Shown here: positions 1 through 7,345 of the stretch, one piece after another
How the letters are laid out: each line of letters opens with the position of its first letter
How positions within the stretch are numbered: position 1 is the first letter of the stretch
Origin: Streptomyces sp. NRRL B-24484
GTDB lineage: Bacteria; Actinomycetota; Actinomycetes; Streptomycetales; Streptomycetaceae
NCBI RefSeq assembly: GCF_000717715.1
Contig: NZ_JOAI01000016.1
Span: 1 to 64,000 of the forward strand
Direction: 5' to 3'
Length of the DNA: 64,000 nt
Notes under the pieces: generated by a model
Databases searched by the model: none
What the model saw: only the letters and a program-made list of their open reading frames with translations
What the model was told of the DNA's origin: nothing
Position numbers and translations under genes: made by a program

Positions 1-1
1 C

Positions 2-76
2 TCATCGTCCGACAACATCAACTCGGCCTTCGGCCGCCCCGTCCGCGCCACAAGCTCAGTCTACATTTATGAATGA
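2..76 (+). CDS. C-terminal end of a possible CDS entering the window
   Basis: Reading frame 2 is open from the window edge to a TGA at 74-76. Its first 16 codons nearly all end in G or C, which is the coding signature of this genome; the other two frames do not show this. The visible tail reads SSDNINSAFGRPVRATSS and then ends YIYE. Codon bias is lost in the last eight codons. No family can be assigned from 24 residues, and chance openness remains possible. Confidence 0.3.
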   Translation, partial: SSSDNINSAFGRPVRATSSVYIYE

Positions 77-592
77 AATTCCAGACTCAGGACACTAGGT
101 GCCTCGTGCCGATGGCGTGTCAGTGGGTGCGGGAAGTGGGGGTCGATGCCTGACAACACCGCTGACAACAAAGGCGACGCGCACGGGCCAACGGCGAGAA
201 TCGTCCTGGCGGTGTGGACCGCCTGCTCCAGGACGGGCCAAGGCGCTGCCAGGAGGCGTGGTCGGGGCCATGGGCCGCAGGTTCACCCGGGGTCCCGACA
301 CTGCTCCACGGGGCGGAGCCGCATGCCTCCGGCCCTCGGACGTCTGCAGGTGACGTCGGGCGCGTGCGACCGGGACGGCGTTGGTGGGGAGGCCGCGCGT
401 GATGGGCGTCGGGTCCGGCGCCTCTGTGGCGTCGGCCGCATGACGATGCAGGGGCCGTAGCGGTTCGCCCGGGTGGTGCTTCCATTGGTCTCGGAGACGG
501 CGCCCTGTCCGCGGTACGCCTGTGCAACTGCGCCGGTGCCGCTGTTCTGTGCGCCTGTCACACTCACTCGATGCTGGGTTCGCCCGTCCCTG
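77..592. other. Intergenic region without a supported gene
   Basis: About 515 bases with several overlapping open frames on both strands. None combines a ribosome binding site, a steady G/C third-position bias and a recognisable protein. The region separates the partial frame at the left edge from the minus-strand membrane protein. No promoter or terminator is clear enough to call. Confidence 0.5.
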
Positions 593-1282
593 TCAGGAGA
601 GCTCCGGGTCCGTGTGGGCCGGGGTGCGGTCGGCGGCCTTGAGGCAGGCGATGATCCGCTCGTGGGTGTCGCCGACCCGGTCGACGACCCGGATGCGGAT
701 GTAGACCTCGTCGACCGTGCGCATGGCCTTCTCGGTGAACCATCCCAGGAATTTCATCCCCTGGGCCGGGAGCGCGCTGCCCGCCGTGATGACCGTGAGC
801 ATGAAGTCCTTCCGCATCTCCAGGCCCTCGGCGGCGATCGAGTCGACCGCTTGCAGGGCGGTGCCCCAGGTGCCGGACGCGCGGGGTGGTGCGTCGGGCG
901 CGGCGGGCAGGAACGTGACCAGGTAGCTGATCTCCGAGAGGACGGCGACGTCCGGGCCGGCGTTCGTCAGGCTGCACGCCCAGACCCGCTGGCCGAAGGG
1001 GGCCATGCCGTCCACGGCCCGCCCGGAGTGCACGAGTACGGGCTTGACGGTCCTGGCGTACTGGGCGCGTGCCAGTGACGCCCCCACCGCGGCCAGGGCC
1101 GCGGTGGTCGCGCTCTGGATGTCCAGGAGCCTCAGCTTCCACGGCCAGGCGTCCTGGAGCGTCGCCGAGAGGTTGTCGCGGACGACGCTGTAGGCCAACA
1201 GCGCCAACGCCACTGCGGCCGACGCGTTCAGCAGTCTGGACAGCAGCATGTTCCGGCGAACGACGCGCTGCTTGCTCTCCAT
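593..1282 (-). CDS. Hypothetical membrane protein, 229 aa
   Basis: The start is the ATG at 1282, preceded by a G-rich stretch that can serve as ribosome binding site. The N-terminus is basic and is followed by two hydrophobic segments, around residues 12-33 and 52-70, the second with many alanines. The remaining 150 residues are soluble-looking and mixed alpha/beta in character, with no catalytic motif. The layout suggests an inner-membrane anchored protein with a cytoplasmic or extracytoplasmic domain. I do not recognise the family. It lies tail-to-tail with nothing known and upstream of a minus-strand MFS gene without an obvious operon link (170 bp gap). Confidence 0.6.
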   Translation of the reverse strand: MESKQRVVRRNMLLSRLLNASAAVALALLAYSVVRDNLSATLQDAWPWKLRLLDIQSATTAALAAVGASLARAQYARTVKPVLVHSGRAVDGMAPFGQRVWACSLTNAGPDVAVLSEISYLVTFLPAAPDAPPRASGTWGTALQAVDSIAAEGLEMRKDFMLTVITAGSALPAQGMKFLGWFTEKAMRTVDEVYIRIRVVDRVGDTHERIIACLKAADRTPAHTDPELS

Positions 1283-1452
1283 CCGGTTCCCCCCAGTCCC
1301 GGCCGTCGGCCCGCACCCGACCCGACGGCATCCACGATTCTAGGTGCCCGCCACGCGGCCCATGAGAAACCAACTCGGCTACGAGAGCCTGCGCTTGGGG
1401 CGATCGAGGGCCAGTGGTGCGGAGTGGCGTCGATGGGCCCGAGGGTTCCCCC

Positions 1453-2703
1453 TCAGGTGCCGGGGACCCGCCGCAGCTCGCGGATGGGGCGGCTGAGCAG
1501 CAGGGCCGCGACGACCAGCAGGGCGGCCGCTCCCACCGTGGCGAGCACGGCGTTCGGGCCGAAGGACGCGGCTGCCGGGCCCGCGAGCGCGCTCCCGACC
1601 GGGAGCATGCAGACCGAGCCCGCAACCTCGTAGGCGTGGATGCGGTTGAGTACCTGCCCGGGGACCTGGGTCTGCACGCTGGTCGCCCACATGACGCCCC
1701 AGAAGGTGGCGCCGGTGCCGACCAGCACCTGGGCCGCGGCGAGCGCCGGGACGTGCCAGCCGAGGACGATCCCGAACGGGTACAGCGGGACGGCCAGCAG
1801 CGCCACCGCGCCGGCCGCGAGCGGTCGGGGCGGCTTGAGCCGGATCCCGAGCAGCCCTCCGCACACCGTCCCGACGGCGAAGGCGCAGCTGAGCAGCCCG
1901 AACAGGGTCGCCCCGTAGGCGGGGACGAGTACGCCGGCGGCGACGGGCAGTAGCGGTCCGGTCGAGGCGACGGTGTAGAACATCCAGACCACGATGGTGC
2001 CCCACAGCCACGTCCGGGACCGGAATTCGCGCCAGCCGGTCACCAGGTTCCGCCAGAGGCTGTCGTCCTGCTCCGGGGTGGTCGCGGGGGCGAGCCTCAG
2101 GGCGGAGAGGCCGCAGGCGCTGACGCCGTAGGTGGCCGCGGCGATGACCATCACCCAGCCGGTGGCGGCGGCGCCCGCCAGCAGGCCGGCGAGGGCCGGG
2201 CCGAGCAGCGCGGTGAGCGCCTCGGAGGTGCGCAGCACGCCGTTGGCGCCCTGCACGTCACGGGCGACCAGGGGGACGGTGCTCGCGGCGCCGGGCTGGA
2301 ACATCGCCGCGGCGGCGCCGGCCACCGCCATGAGCGCGTACAACTGCCAGAGCCGGTCGATGCCCTGGAAGAACAGGACGGCCATCAGGGACCGGGTGAC
2401 CAGGTTGGTGAGATCGGCACCGATCATCATCCGGCGGGCGGTGAACCGGTCGGAGAGCACGCCGCCGAAGAGGACCAGGCCGGCGAAGGGTGCCGTCAGG
2501 CACGCCAGTGCGAGGCCGACGCTGCCGAGCCCGTGGCCGGAGCCGATCAGTCCTGCGGAGACCGCGACCGGGAGCATGGTGTGGCCGAGGAGCCCGGCGG
2601 TGCGCGCGGTGAAGTAGTAGCGGAAGTTGCGGGACCAGATCGCCGGCCCGGCGGCCGCGGGGGGGCCGTAGAGCGGGGGCTGCTGCAGGCCGGAGTGCGT
2701 CAC
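1453..2703 (-). CDS. MFS transporter, drug-exporter type
   Basis: A 416-aa protein with about twelve hydrophobic segments. It carries a loop of the major facilitator type, GGVLSDRFTARRMMIGADL, at about residues 80-100, the usual cytoplasmic signature between helices 2 and 3 (G-x-L-x-D-R-x-x-R-R). Such proteins use the proton gradient to export small molecules. The start is a GTG at 2703. The gene is divergent from the 5-aminolevulinate synthase operon that begins at 3053, so it could export that cluster's product or an intermediate. The operon has its own second MFS gene at 10779, so the role here is inferred. Substrate is unknown. Confidence 0.85.
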   Translation of the reverse strand: MTHSGLQQPPLYGPPAAAGPAIWSRNFRYYFTARTAGLLGHTMLPVAVSAGLIGSGHGLGSVGLALACLTAPFAGLVLFGGVLSDRFTARRMMIGADLTNLVTRSLMAVLFFQGIDRLWQLYALMAVAGAAAAMFQPGAASTVPLVARDVQGANGVLRTSEALTALLGPALAGLLAGAAATGWVMVIAAATYGVSACGLSALRLAPATTPEQDDSLWRNLVTGWREFRSRTWLWGTIVVWMFYTVASTGPLLPVAAGVLVPAYGATLFGLLSCAFAVGTVCGGLLGIRLKPPRPLAAGAVALLAVPLYPFGIVLGWHVPALAAAQVLVGTGATFWGVMWATSVQTQVPGQVLNRIHAYEVAGSVCMLPVGSALAGPAAASFGPNAVLATVGAAALLVVAALLLSRPIRELRRVPGT

Positions 2704-3052
2704 GTGGATTCATTGTGCCGCCACGGGCCCCGAATCGAGTCGCGACGCGAGCGCCGGTCGGCAGTGGACGGAAGCCGACCGCAACTGCTCCGGGCCGGGC
2801 CGAATCCGAGGGGCGTGCGGGCCCGTTCCTGCAGGCGGGTTCCGAGGACCGCCCGACCCTGGTCGAGGCCGACTTCGGCATCCCGCTGGCAGGGGCTCGC
2901 CAGGCGAGGTCATGCCAGGTGAATCGCTAGGTCGGGGTGTTGGCGGTGGAGCAGGATGGGTGTCGGAAAGAGGGGGCCGGACGGCTTCCGGGGGCCGTCG
3001 TCACACACACCGTCGAATCGCCTTGCGGCCCGGCACGTTCCAGAGGAGTGTC
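2704..3052. other. Divergent intergenic region before the ALAS operon
   Basis: 349 bases separate the minus-strand MFS gene from the plus-strand biosynthetic operon, so both promoters should lie here. I see the AGAGGAG ribosome binding site just before 3053. I found no convincing -35/-10 pair, and no GGGAACG-type 11-bp repeats like those near the SARP gene. Confidence 0.4.
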
Positions 3053-4261
3053 ATGTCTATTTCAACTTTTGCCGTGCGGCAGGACGCCGTGCTCGACGTC
3101 TTCGAGCAGCGGATCGAGGAGCTCAAGGAGAGCCGGCTGTACCGGGAGTTCTTCCCGGTGGGCCACCTGGCGAACGACCGGGGGCACACCCGGCACGGCG
3201 ACCGCACGGTGCAGGTCTGGTGCAGCAACGACTACCTGGGGATGAGCCAGCACCCCGAGGTCATCGCCGCGCAGGTCGACGCGACCCTGAAGCACGGCAC
3301 CGGCACCGGCGGTTCGCGCAACATCGCAGGCACCAGCACCGCGCACGTCGAGCTGGAGCGCCGACTGGCGGGCTGGCACCGCAAGGAGCGCGCACTGATC
3401 TTCTCCAGCGGCTACGTCGCCAACTTCGAGACGCTGAGCACCCTGATCGCGGCGCTCGACGACGTGGTGGTGTTCTCCGACTCGCTGAACCACCGCTCGC
3501 TGATCGAGGGCATCGTCCGCTCGGGCGCCCGCAAGCACGTCTTCGCCCACAACGACCTGGCCGACCTGGAGTCGAAGCTCGCGCTGTACGACGCAGACCG
3601 CCCCAAGCTGATCGTCTTCGAGTCGGTGTACTCGATGGACGGCGACACCTCCCCGGCGAGCGCGATCTTCGACCTCGCGGAGAAGTACAACGCGCTGACC
3701 TTCCTGGACGAGACGCACTCCATCGGCGTGCGCGGCGCCACCGGCGCCGGCCTCTGCGAGGAGCTCGACGACCACCGCGCCACCTTCGTGCAGGGCGTGT
3801 TCGGCAAGGCGATCGGCACCGTCGGCGGGTACGTGGCGGGCCCCGACACGGTGCTCGACTACGTGCGCTCGCACGCTCCCGGCTTCATCTTCACCACCTC
3901 GCTGCCGCAGGCCGCCATGGAGGCCACCCTCAAGAGCCTCTCGATCGTCCAGCAGGGCGAGGGGATGCGCGCCGAGCTGTACCGCAAGGTCGCCCTGATG
4001 AAGGCCGAACTGCGCGCCAGGAACATCGACTTCCTCGACGCGGACAGCCACCTGGTGCCGGTCATGGTGCCCGGCGGCGAGCGGGTGCGACGGGTCTCCG
4101 AGCTGCTGCGCGAGCACTACGACATCTACGTCCAGCCGATCAACTTCCCGTCGGTCGCCCGTGGCGGCGAGCGCTTCCGGGTCACGGTCGCGCCGTTCCG
4201 CACCCCCGAGCAGATCGCGTACTTCGCCGAGGCCATGCAGCGCTGCCTCGAACTGGCCTGA
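3053..4261 (+). CDS. hemA: 5-aminolevulinate synthase (ALAS type)
   Basis: A PLP-dependent alpha-oxoamine synthase of 402 aa that should condense glycine with succinyl-CoA to 5-aminolevulinate. The ATG at 3053 follows AGAGGAG; an in-frame upstream start at 2912 has no such signal. ALAS-specific stretches are visible: GTGTGGSRNIAGTS, FLDETHSIGVRG, the PLP lysine in VFGKAIGTVGGY (K252), IFTTSLPQA and YVQPINFPSVARG. Actinobacteria normally make haem from glutamyl-tRNA, so an ALAS here marks specialised metabolism, as in C5N-unit (manumycin-type) pathways. It heads a seven-gene operon. The symbol reflects the ALAS-type hemA and does not imply a haem role. A related alpha-oxoamine synthase with another acyl-CoA is the main alternative. 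Confidence 0.88.
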   Translation: MSISTFAVRQDAVLDVFEQRIEELKESRLYREFFPVGHLANDRGHTRHGDRTVQVWCSNDYLGMSQHPEVIAAQVDATLKHGTGTGGSRNIAGTSTAHVELERRLAGWHRKERALIFSSGYVANFETLSTLIAALDDVVVFSDSLNHRSLIEGIVRSGARKHVFAHNDLADLESKLALYDADRPKLIVFESVYSMDGDTSPASAIFDLAEKYNALTFLDETHSIGVRGATGAGLCEELDDHRATFVQGVFGKAIGTVGGYVAGPDTVLDYVRSHAPGFIFTTSLPQAAMEATLKSLSIVQQGEGMRAELYRKVALMKAELRARNIDFLDADSHLVPVMVPGGERVRRVSELLREHYDIYVQPINFPSVARGGERFRVTVAPFRTPEQIAYFAEAMQRCLELA

Positions 4262-4299
4262 CGGCCGGACGAACACAACAGAGAAAGAGGAGAAGGACA

Positions 4300-5175
4300 G
4301 TGCAGGTCAAGCAGATCACGCCGTTCATCGGTGTGGAGATCAGCGGTGTCGGCTACGAGGACCTGGAGCGTCCCGAGGTCTGGCAGGAGGTCGTCGACGG
4401 CGTCCAGCTGCACGAGCTGGTGGTGGTGCGGGGCATCGAGCTGACGCCGCAGCAGCAGATCGAGCTCGCGGGCCGGCTCGGCCGTCCGGTGCCGTTCGTC
4501 ATCAGCAAGTACCGCCACCCGGAGTTCGAGGAGATCATGATCTCCTCGAACGAGCTCAAGGACGGCAAGCCGATCGGCGTCGCCCGGGTGGGCAACTTCT
4601 GGCACCAGGACTCCTCGTTCACGGCCGCGCCGCCGCCGTACACGATGCTGCACGGCCTCAACGTGCCGTCGACCAGCGGGCACACCAAGTTCGCCAACGC
4701 GGCGGACGTCTACGACCGGCTGCCCGAGGAGTGGAAGGCCCGGCTGGCGGACCGGATCGGCGTGCACACGGTGGCCAAGCGGCTGCGGATCCGCCCCGAG
4801 CACGTGGGCCTGTCGGTCGCGGAGTTCAAGGCGGTGATCGACATCGAGCACCCCCCGGTCGAGCACCCGCTGATCTGCAAGGACGAGTTCACCGGGCGCG
4901 AGTACGTCTACGGCTCCCGCGAGTACATGGACTCGGTGGTGGGCTTCGACCTCAACGAGAGCGAGGAGTTCTTCGCGCTGCTCGACGGTCTGATCCACGA
5001 CGAGGAGCACGTCTACACCCACGTGTGGACGACCAACGACCTGGTGATCTGGAAGACCCGCACGGCGTACCACGTCGCCACCGAGGTCGAGCCCGGCGTC
5101 GGCCGGACGGTGTACCGGGTCAGCATCGAGACGGCGGACGCCGAGGTCGGGCCGGTCGAAGAGAAGGTGCAGTGA
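4300..5175 (+). CDS. TauD/TfdA-type Fe(II)/2-oxoglutarate dioxygenase
   Basis: A 291-aa non-haem iron oxygenase expected to hydroxylate or desaturate a small acid using 2-oxoglutarate and oxygen. The GTG start at 4300 follows AGGAGAAGG. The iron triad fits H102 and D104 in FWHQDSSF plus H258 in TRTAYHVAT, and the 2-oxoglutarate arginine fits R273 in TVYRVSI. Length matches TauD proteins (about 280-300 aa). It sits 38 bp after the ALAS gene, and its last bases overlap the next gene by four (GTGA), so translational coupling is likely. The substrate is unknown; an aminolevulinate-derived or acyl intermediate of this operon is an inference. Confidence 0.87.
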   Translation: MQVKQITPFIGVEISGVGYEDLERPEVWQEVVDGVQLHELVVVRGIELTPQQQIELAGRLGRPVPFVISKYRHPEFEEIMISSNELKDGKPIGVARVGNFWHQDSSFTAAPPPYTMLHGLNVPSTSGHTKFANAADVYDRLPEEWKARLADRIGVHTVAKRLRIRPEHVGLSVAEFKAVIDIEHPPVEHPLICKDEFTGREYVYGSREYMDSVVGFDLNESEEFFALLDGLIHDEEHVYTHVWTTNDLVIWKTRTAYHVATEVEPGVGRTVYRVSIETADAEVGPVEEKVQ

Positions 5176-6140
5176 GCGGCGTCCTGGACTTCGCCGTGGG
5201 CTTCCCCCGGGGGCGGGCCGACGTGCACGCGATGCACGCCGCCTCCGGGGTGCCCCTGGCCGACATCCTCGCCATCACCCACGCCGAGGGGTTCCCGGTG
5301 CTCGGGGACGGCGAGACCGCCTGGGAGCTGGCCGCGCAGGCCGCGGCCGAGCTGCTGGAGCGCACCCCCGTGGCGCGGGAGGAGATCCGGTACGTCATCT
5401 ACGCCGGCTCCGGCCAGTGGGACCGCCCGTTCTGGTCGCCGGCCGCGAAGGTCGCGCACCACCTGGGGATCGGCCGGGCGCACTGCTTCGAGGTGGCCAA
5501 CTTCTGCAACGCCGGCATGGCCGCGCTGAAGGTCGCCACCGACCGGCTGGACTCGGCGCCCGCGGAGACCGGCGGGTACGCCCTGGTCCTGGTCGGCGAC
5601 CGGCTCAGCCGGATGGTGGACTACACCGACCCCGCCTCCAAGGCGCTGTTCAACTTCGGCGACGCGGCGGCCGCGATGCTGGTCGCCCGCGGGCACGCGC
5701 CCTTCCGGCTGCTGCACACCGCGATGCGCACCGACCCGAGCTGGTCGGACTACTACGCCGGCGAGCTGCGCGACGGGAAGGTGGCGATCCGCCGCGCCGC
5801 GCACCGCACGGGCCTGGCCGCCGCGTACGTGGAGAACTTCACGGCGCTGATCGACGAGACCCTGGACGCGATCGGCGCGAAGCCCGGGGACGTCGACCAC
5901 CTGCTCATCAACCAGGGCGACCGGGACATGCACCGGCGGCTGCTGGCGGAGCTCGGACTCCCGGCGGAGAAGAGCGTCTTCAACTACCACCGGCTCGGCC
6001 ACATGGGCGGAGCCGACACCCTGATCGCCCTCGACGGGCTGCGCGCCCAGCAACGGCTGCGCGGCGGCGAACTGATCCTGCTGGCCACCAGCGCCATGGG
6101 CTTCAGCTGGGGCATCACTGCTTTGGAGTATCACCGATGA
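5172..6140 (+). CDS. KAS III (FabH-like) thiolase-fold enzyme with altered active site
   Basis: A 322-aa protein of FabH size and fold. The cysteine is kept as C112 in EVANFCNAGMAA, the same number as in E. coli FabH, and the C-terminal glycine loop is kept as AMGFSWG. The other two catalytic positions are exchanged. The FabH motif HQAN appears as NQGD (N247 for the histidine), and the FabH motif GNTSAA appears as GHMGGA (H277 for the asparagine). This points to acyl transfer or a different condensation rather than ordinary malonyl-ACP decarboxylation. The GTG start overlaps the dioxygenase stop and the stop overlaps the ATP-grasp start. No acyl carrier protein gene is visible nearby. Confidence 0.85.
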   Translation: MSGVLDFAVGFPRGRADVHAMHAASGVPLADILAITHAEGFPVLGDGETAWELAAQAAAELLERTPVAREEIRYVIYAGSGQWDRPFWSPAAKVAHHLGIGRAHCFEVANFCNAGMAALKVATDRLDSAPAETGGYALVLVGDRLSRMVDYTDPASKALFNFGDAAAAMLVARGHAPFRLLHTAMRTDPSWSDYYAGELRDGKVAIRRAAHRTGLAAAYVENFTALIDETLDAIGAKPGDVDHLLINQGDRDMHRRLLAELGLPAEKSVFNYHRLGHMGGADTLIALDGLRAQQRLRGGELILLATSAMGFSWGITALEYHR

Positions 6141-7345
6141 AGATTCTGATCATGAATCAGGTGCCGTACCGGAAGATCCAGTACCACCTGGGCATCGACC
6201 ACGAGAAGCACGACGTCACGTACGTCTGCGGGCCGATCGGCAACACGCAGCTGCCCGAGGGCCTGCGCTGCGAGCGGCTGCTGATCGACCCGGCCCTGGA
6301 CCTCACCGAGCAGGTCGTCGCCCGCACCTCGCGGGAGGACGGCTACGAGCAGGTGCTGGCGCTGTCCGAGTCCGGCATCCTCGGAGCGCACCGCATCCGC
6401 GAGCACCTCGGGGTGCCCGGCCCCTCGCTGGAGCAGCTGGAGAACGTCCGCGACAAGGTGGCGATGAAGCGGGCCCTGCTGGAGTCCGGGGTGCGCCACC
6501 CGCGCTTCGTCGCCGCGCCGCCGGTCTGCGGCCCGCTGCCGTGGACCGGGAAGACCGTGGTCAAGCCCCGGCAGGGCGCCTCCAGCGAGGGCGTGACCGT
6601 CCACGACACGGCCCGCGAGGCGGTCGAGCACTACCGCACCCTCGCCGAGCCGGGCGACCACCAGCTGGAGGAGTACATCGAGGGCGAGCTGTTCCACGCG
6701 GACGCCCTGGTGACCGCCGGCCGGCTCTCCGACCTGGTGGTGAGCCGGTACGCCGGCAAGCCGGTGGACTTCGCGGCCGGCGAGCCGATCGGCTCCGGCC
6801 AACTGCCCCACGAGGAGCGGCACCACCGCTTCGCCGCGCAGGTGGTGACCGCGCTCGGCATCGAGGAGGGCTGCCTGCACCTGGAGTTCTTCGAGACCGC
6901 CGAGGGCGAGCTGGTCTTCCTGGAGGTGGCCAACCGGCTGGGCGGCGGCGGCATCGTCGACTCTCACCTGCGGCACACCGGCGTGCACCTGCCCTCGCAC
7001 GAGATCGCGATCCGGCTGGGCTTCGAACGGCCGGAGCCGCAGCGGCCGAGCGGCCGCTACCACGGCTTCCTGATCTTCCCCGGGCACCACCTGGAGCCCG
7101 GTGCCCGGGTGGCCGTCGACATCCCGGACGAGCTGCGCGAGCACCCCTGCGTGGACCGGCTGCACCTGCTGGAGCAGGACGGCGACGCCGCACCGGCGAC
7201 CGGCTCGGTCAGCTACCAGGAGTGGGAGGTGCCGCTGTTCGTCGAGGCCTCGCACCAGGACCCGGCCGTGCTGCGGGAGTTCCTGGAGCGCTGCCTGCGC
7301 GAGATCACCGTCGAGCAGTGCGTCCTGGCGGGAGCCACCGCATGA
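6137..7345 (+). CDS. ATP-grasp carboxylate-amine/thiol ligase family protein
   Basis: A 402-aa ATP-grasp enzyme. The N-terminal Rossmann-like part begins MKILIMNQVPYRK. The central ATP-binding part has TVVKPRQGASSEGV, followed by QLEEYIEGELFHADALV. The metal and ATP site is FFETAEGELVFLEVANRLGG, with the usual E...E-x-N-R pattern. Such enzymes form an acyl-phosphate and join it to an amine, often making dipeptides or amides in antibiotic pathways. The ATG start overlaps the KAS III stop by four bases, and its stop overlaps the next start in the same way. It is a candidate for amide formation in this PKS/NRPS-free operon. Substrates are unknown. Confidence 0.85.
   Translation: MKILIMNQVPYRKIQYHLGIDHEKHDVTYVCGPIGNTQLPEGLRCERLLIDPALDLTEQVVARTSREDGYEQVLALSESGILGAHRIREHLGVPGPSLEQLENVRDKVAMKRALLESGVRHPRFVAAPPVCGPLPWTGKTVVKPRQGASSEGVTVHDTAREAVEHYRTLAEPGDHQLEEYIEGELFHADALVTAGRLSDLVVSRYAGKPVDFAAGEPIGSGQLPHEERHHRFAAQVVTALGIEEGCLHLEFFETAEGELVFLEVANRLGGGGIVDSHLRHTGVHLPSHEIAIRLGFERPEPQRPSGRYHGFLIFPGHHLEPGARVAVDIPDELREHPCVDRLHLLEQDGDAAPATGSVSYQEWEVPLFVEASHQDPAVLREFLERCLREITVEQCVLAGATA

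Noticed and set aside
77..592. Possible integrase remnant or attachment site at the left edge
   Set aside because: A faint memory of similar phrases near actinobacterial integrase ends could not be backed by a motif, catalytic residue or tRNA; no direct repeat was found.
473..1078. A 201-codon plus-strand frame
   Set aside because: Antisense to the membrane protein gene at 593-1282 with V/G/D/R-rich shadow composition.
2912..3052. Upstream in-frame extension of the ALAS gene
   Set aside because: The added 47 residues are Gly/Arg-rich without codon-bias support, and the ATG at 3053 has a strong AGAGGAG signal and the family N-terminus.
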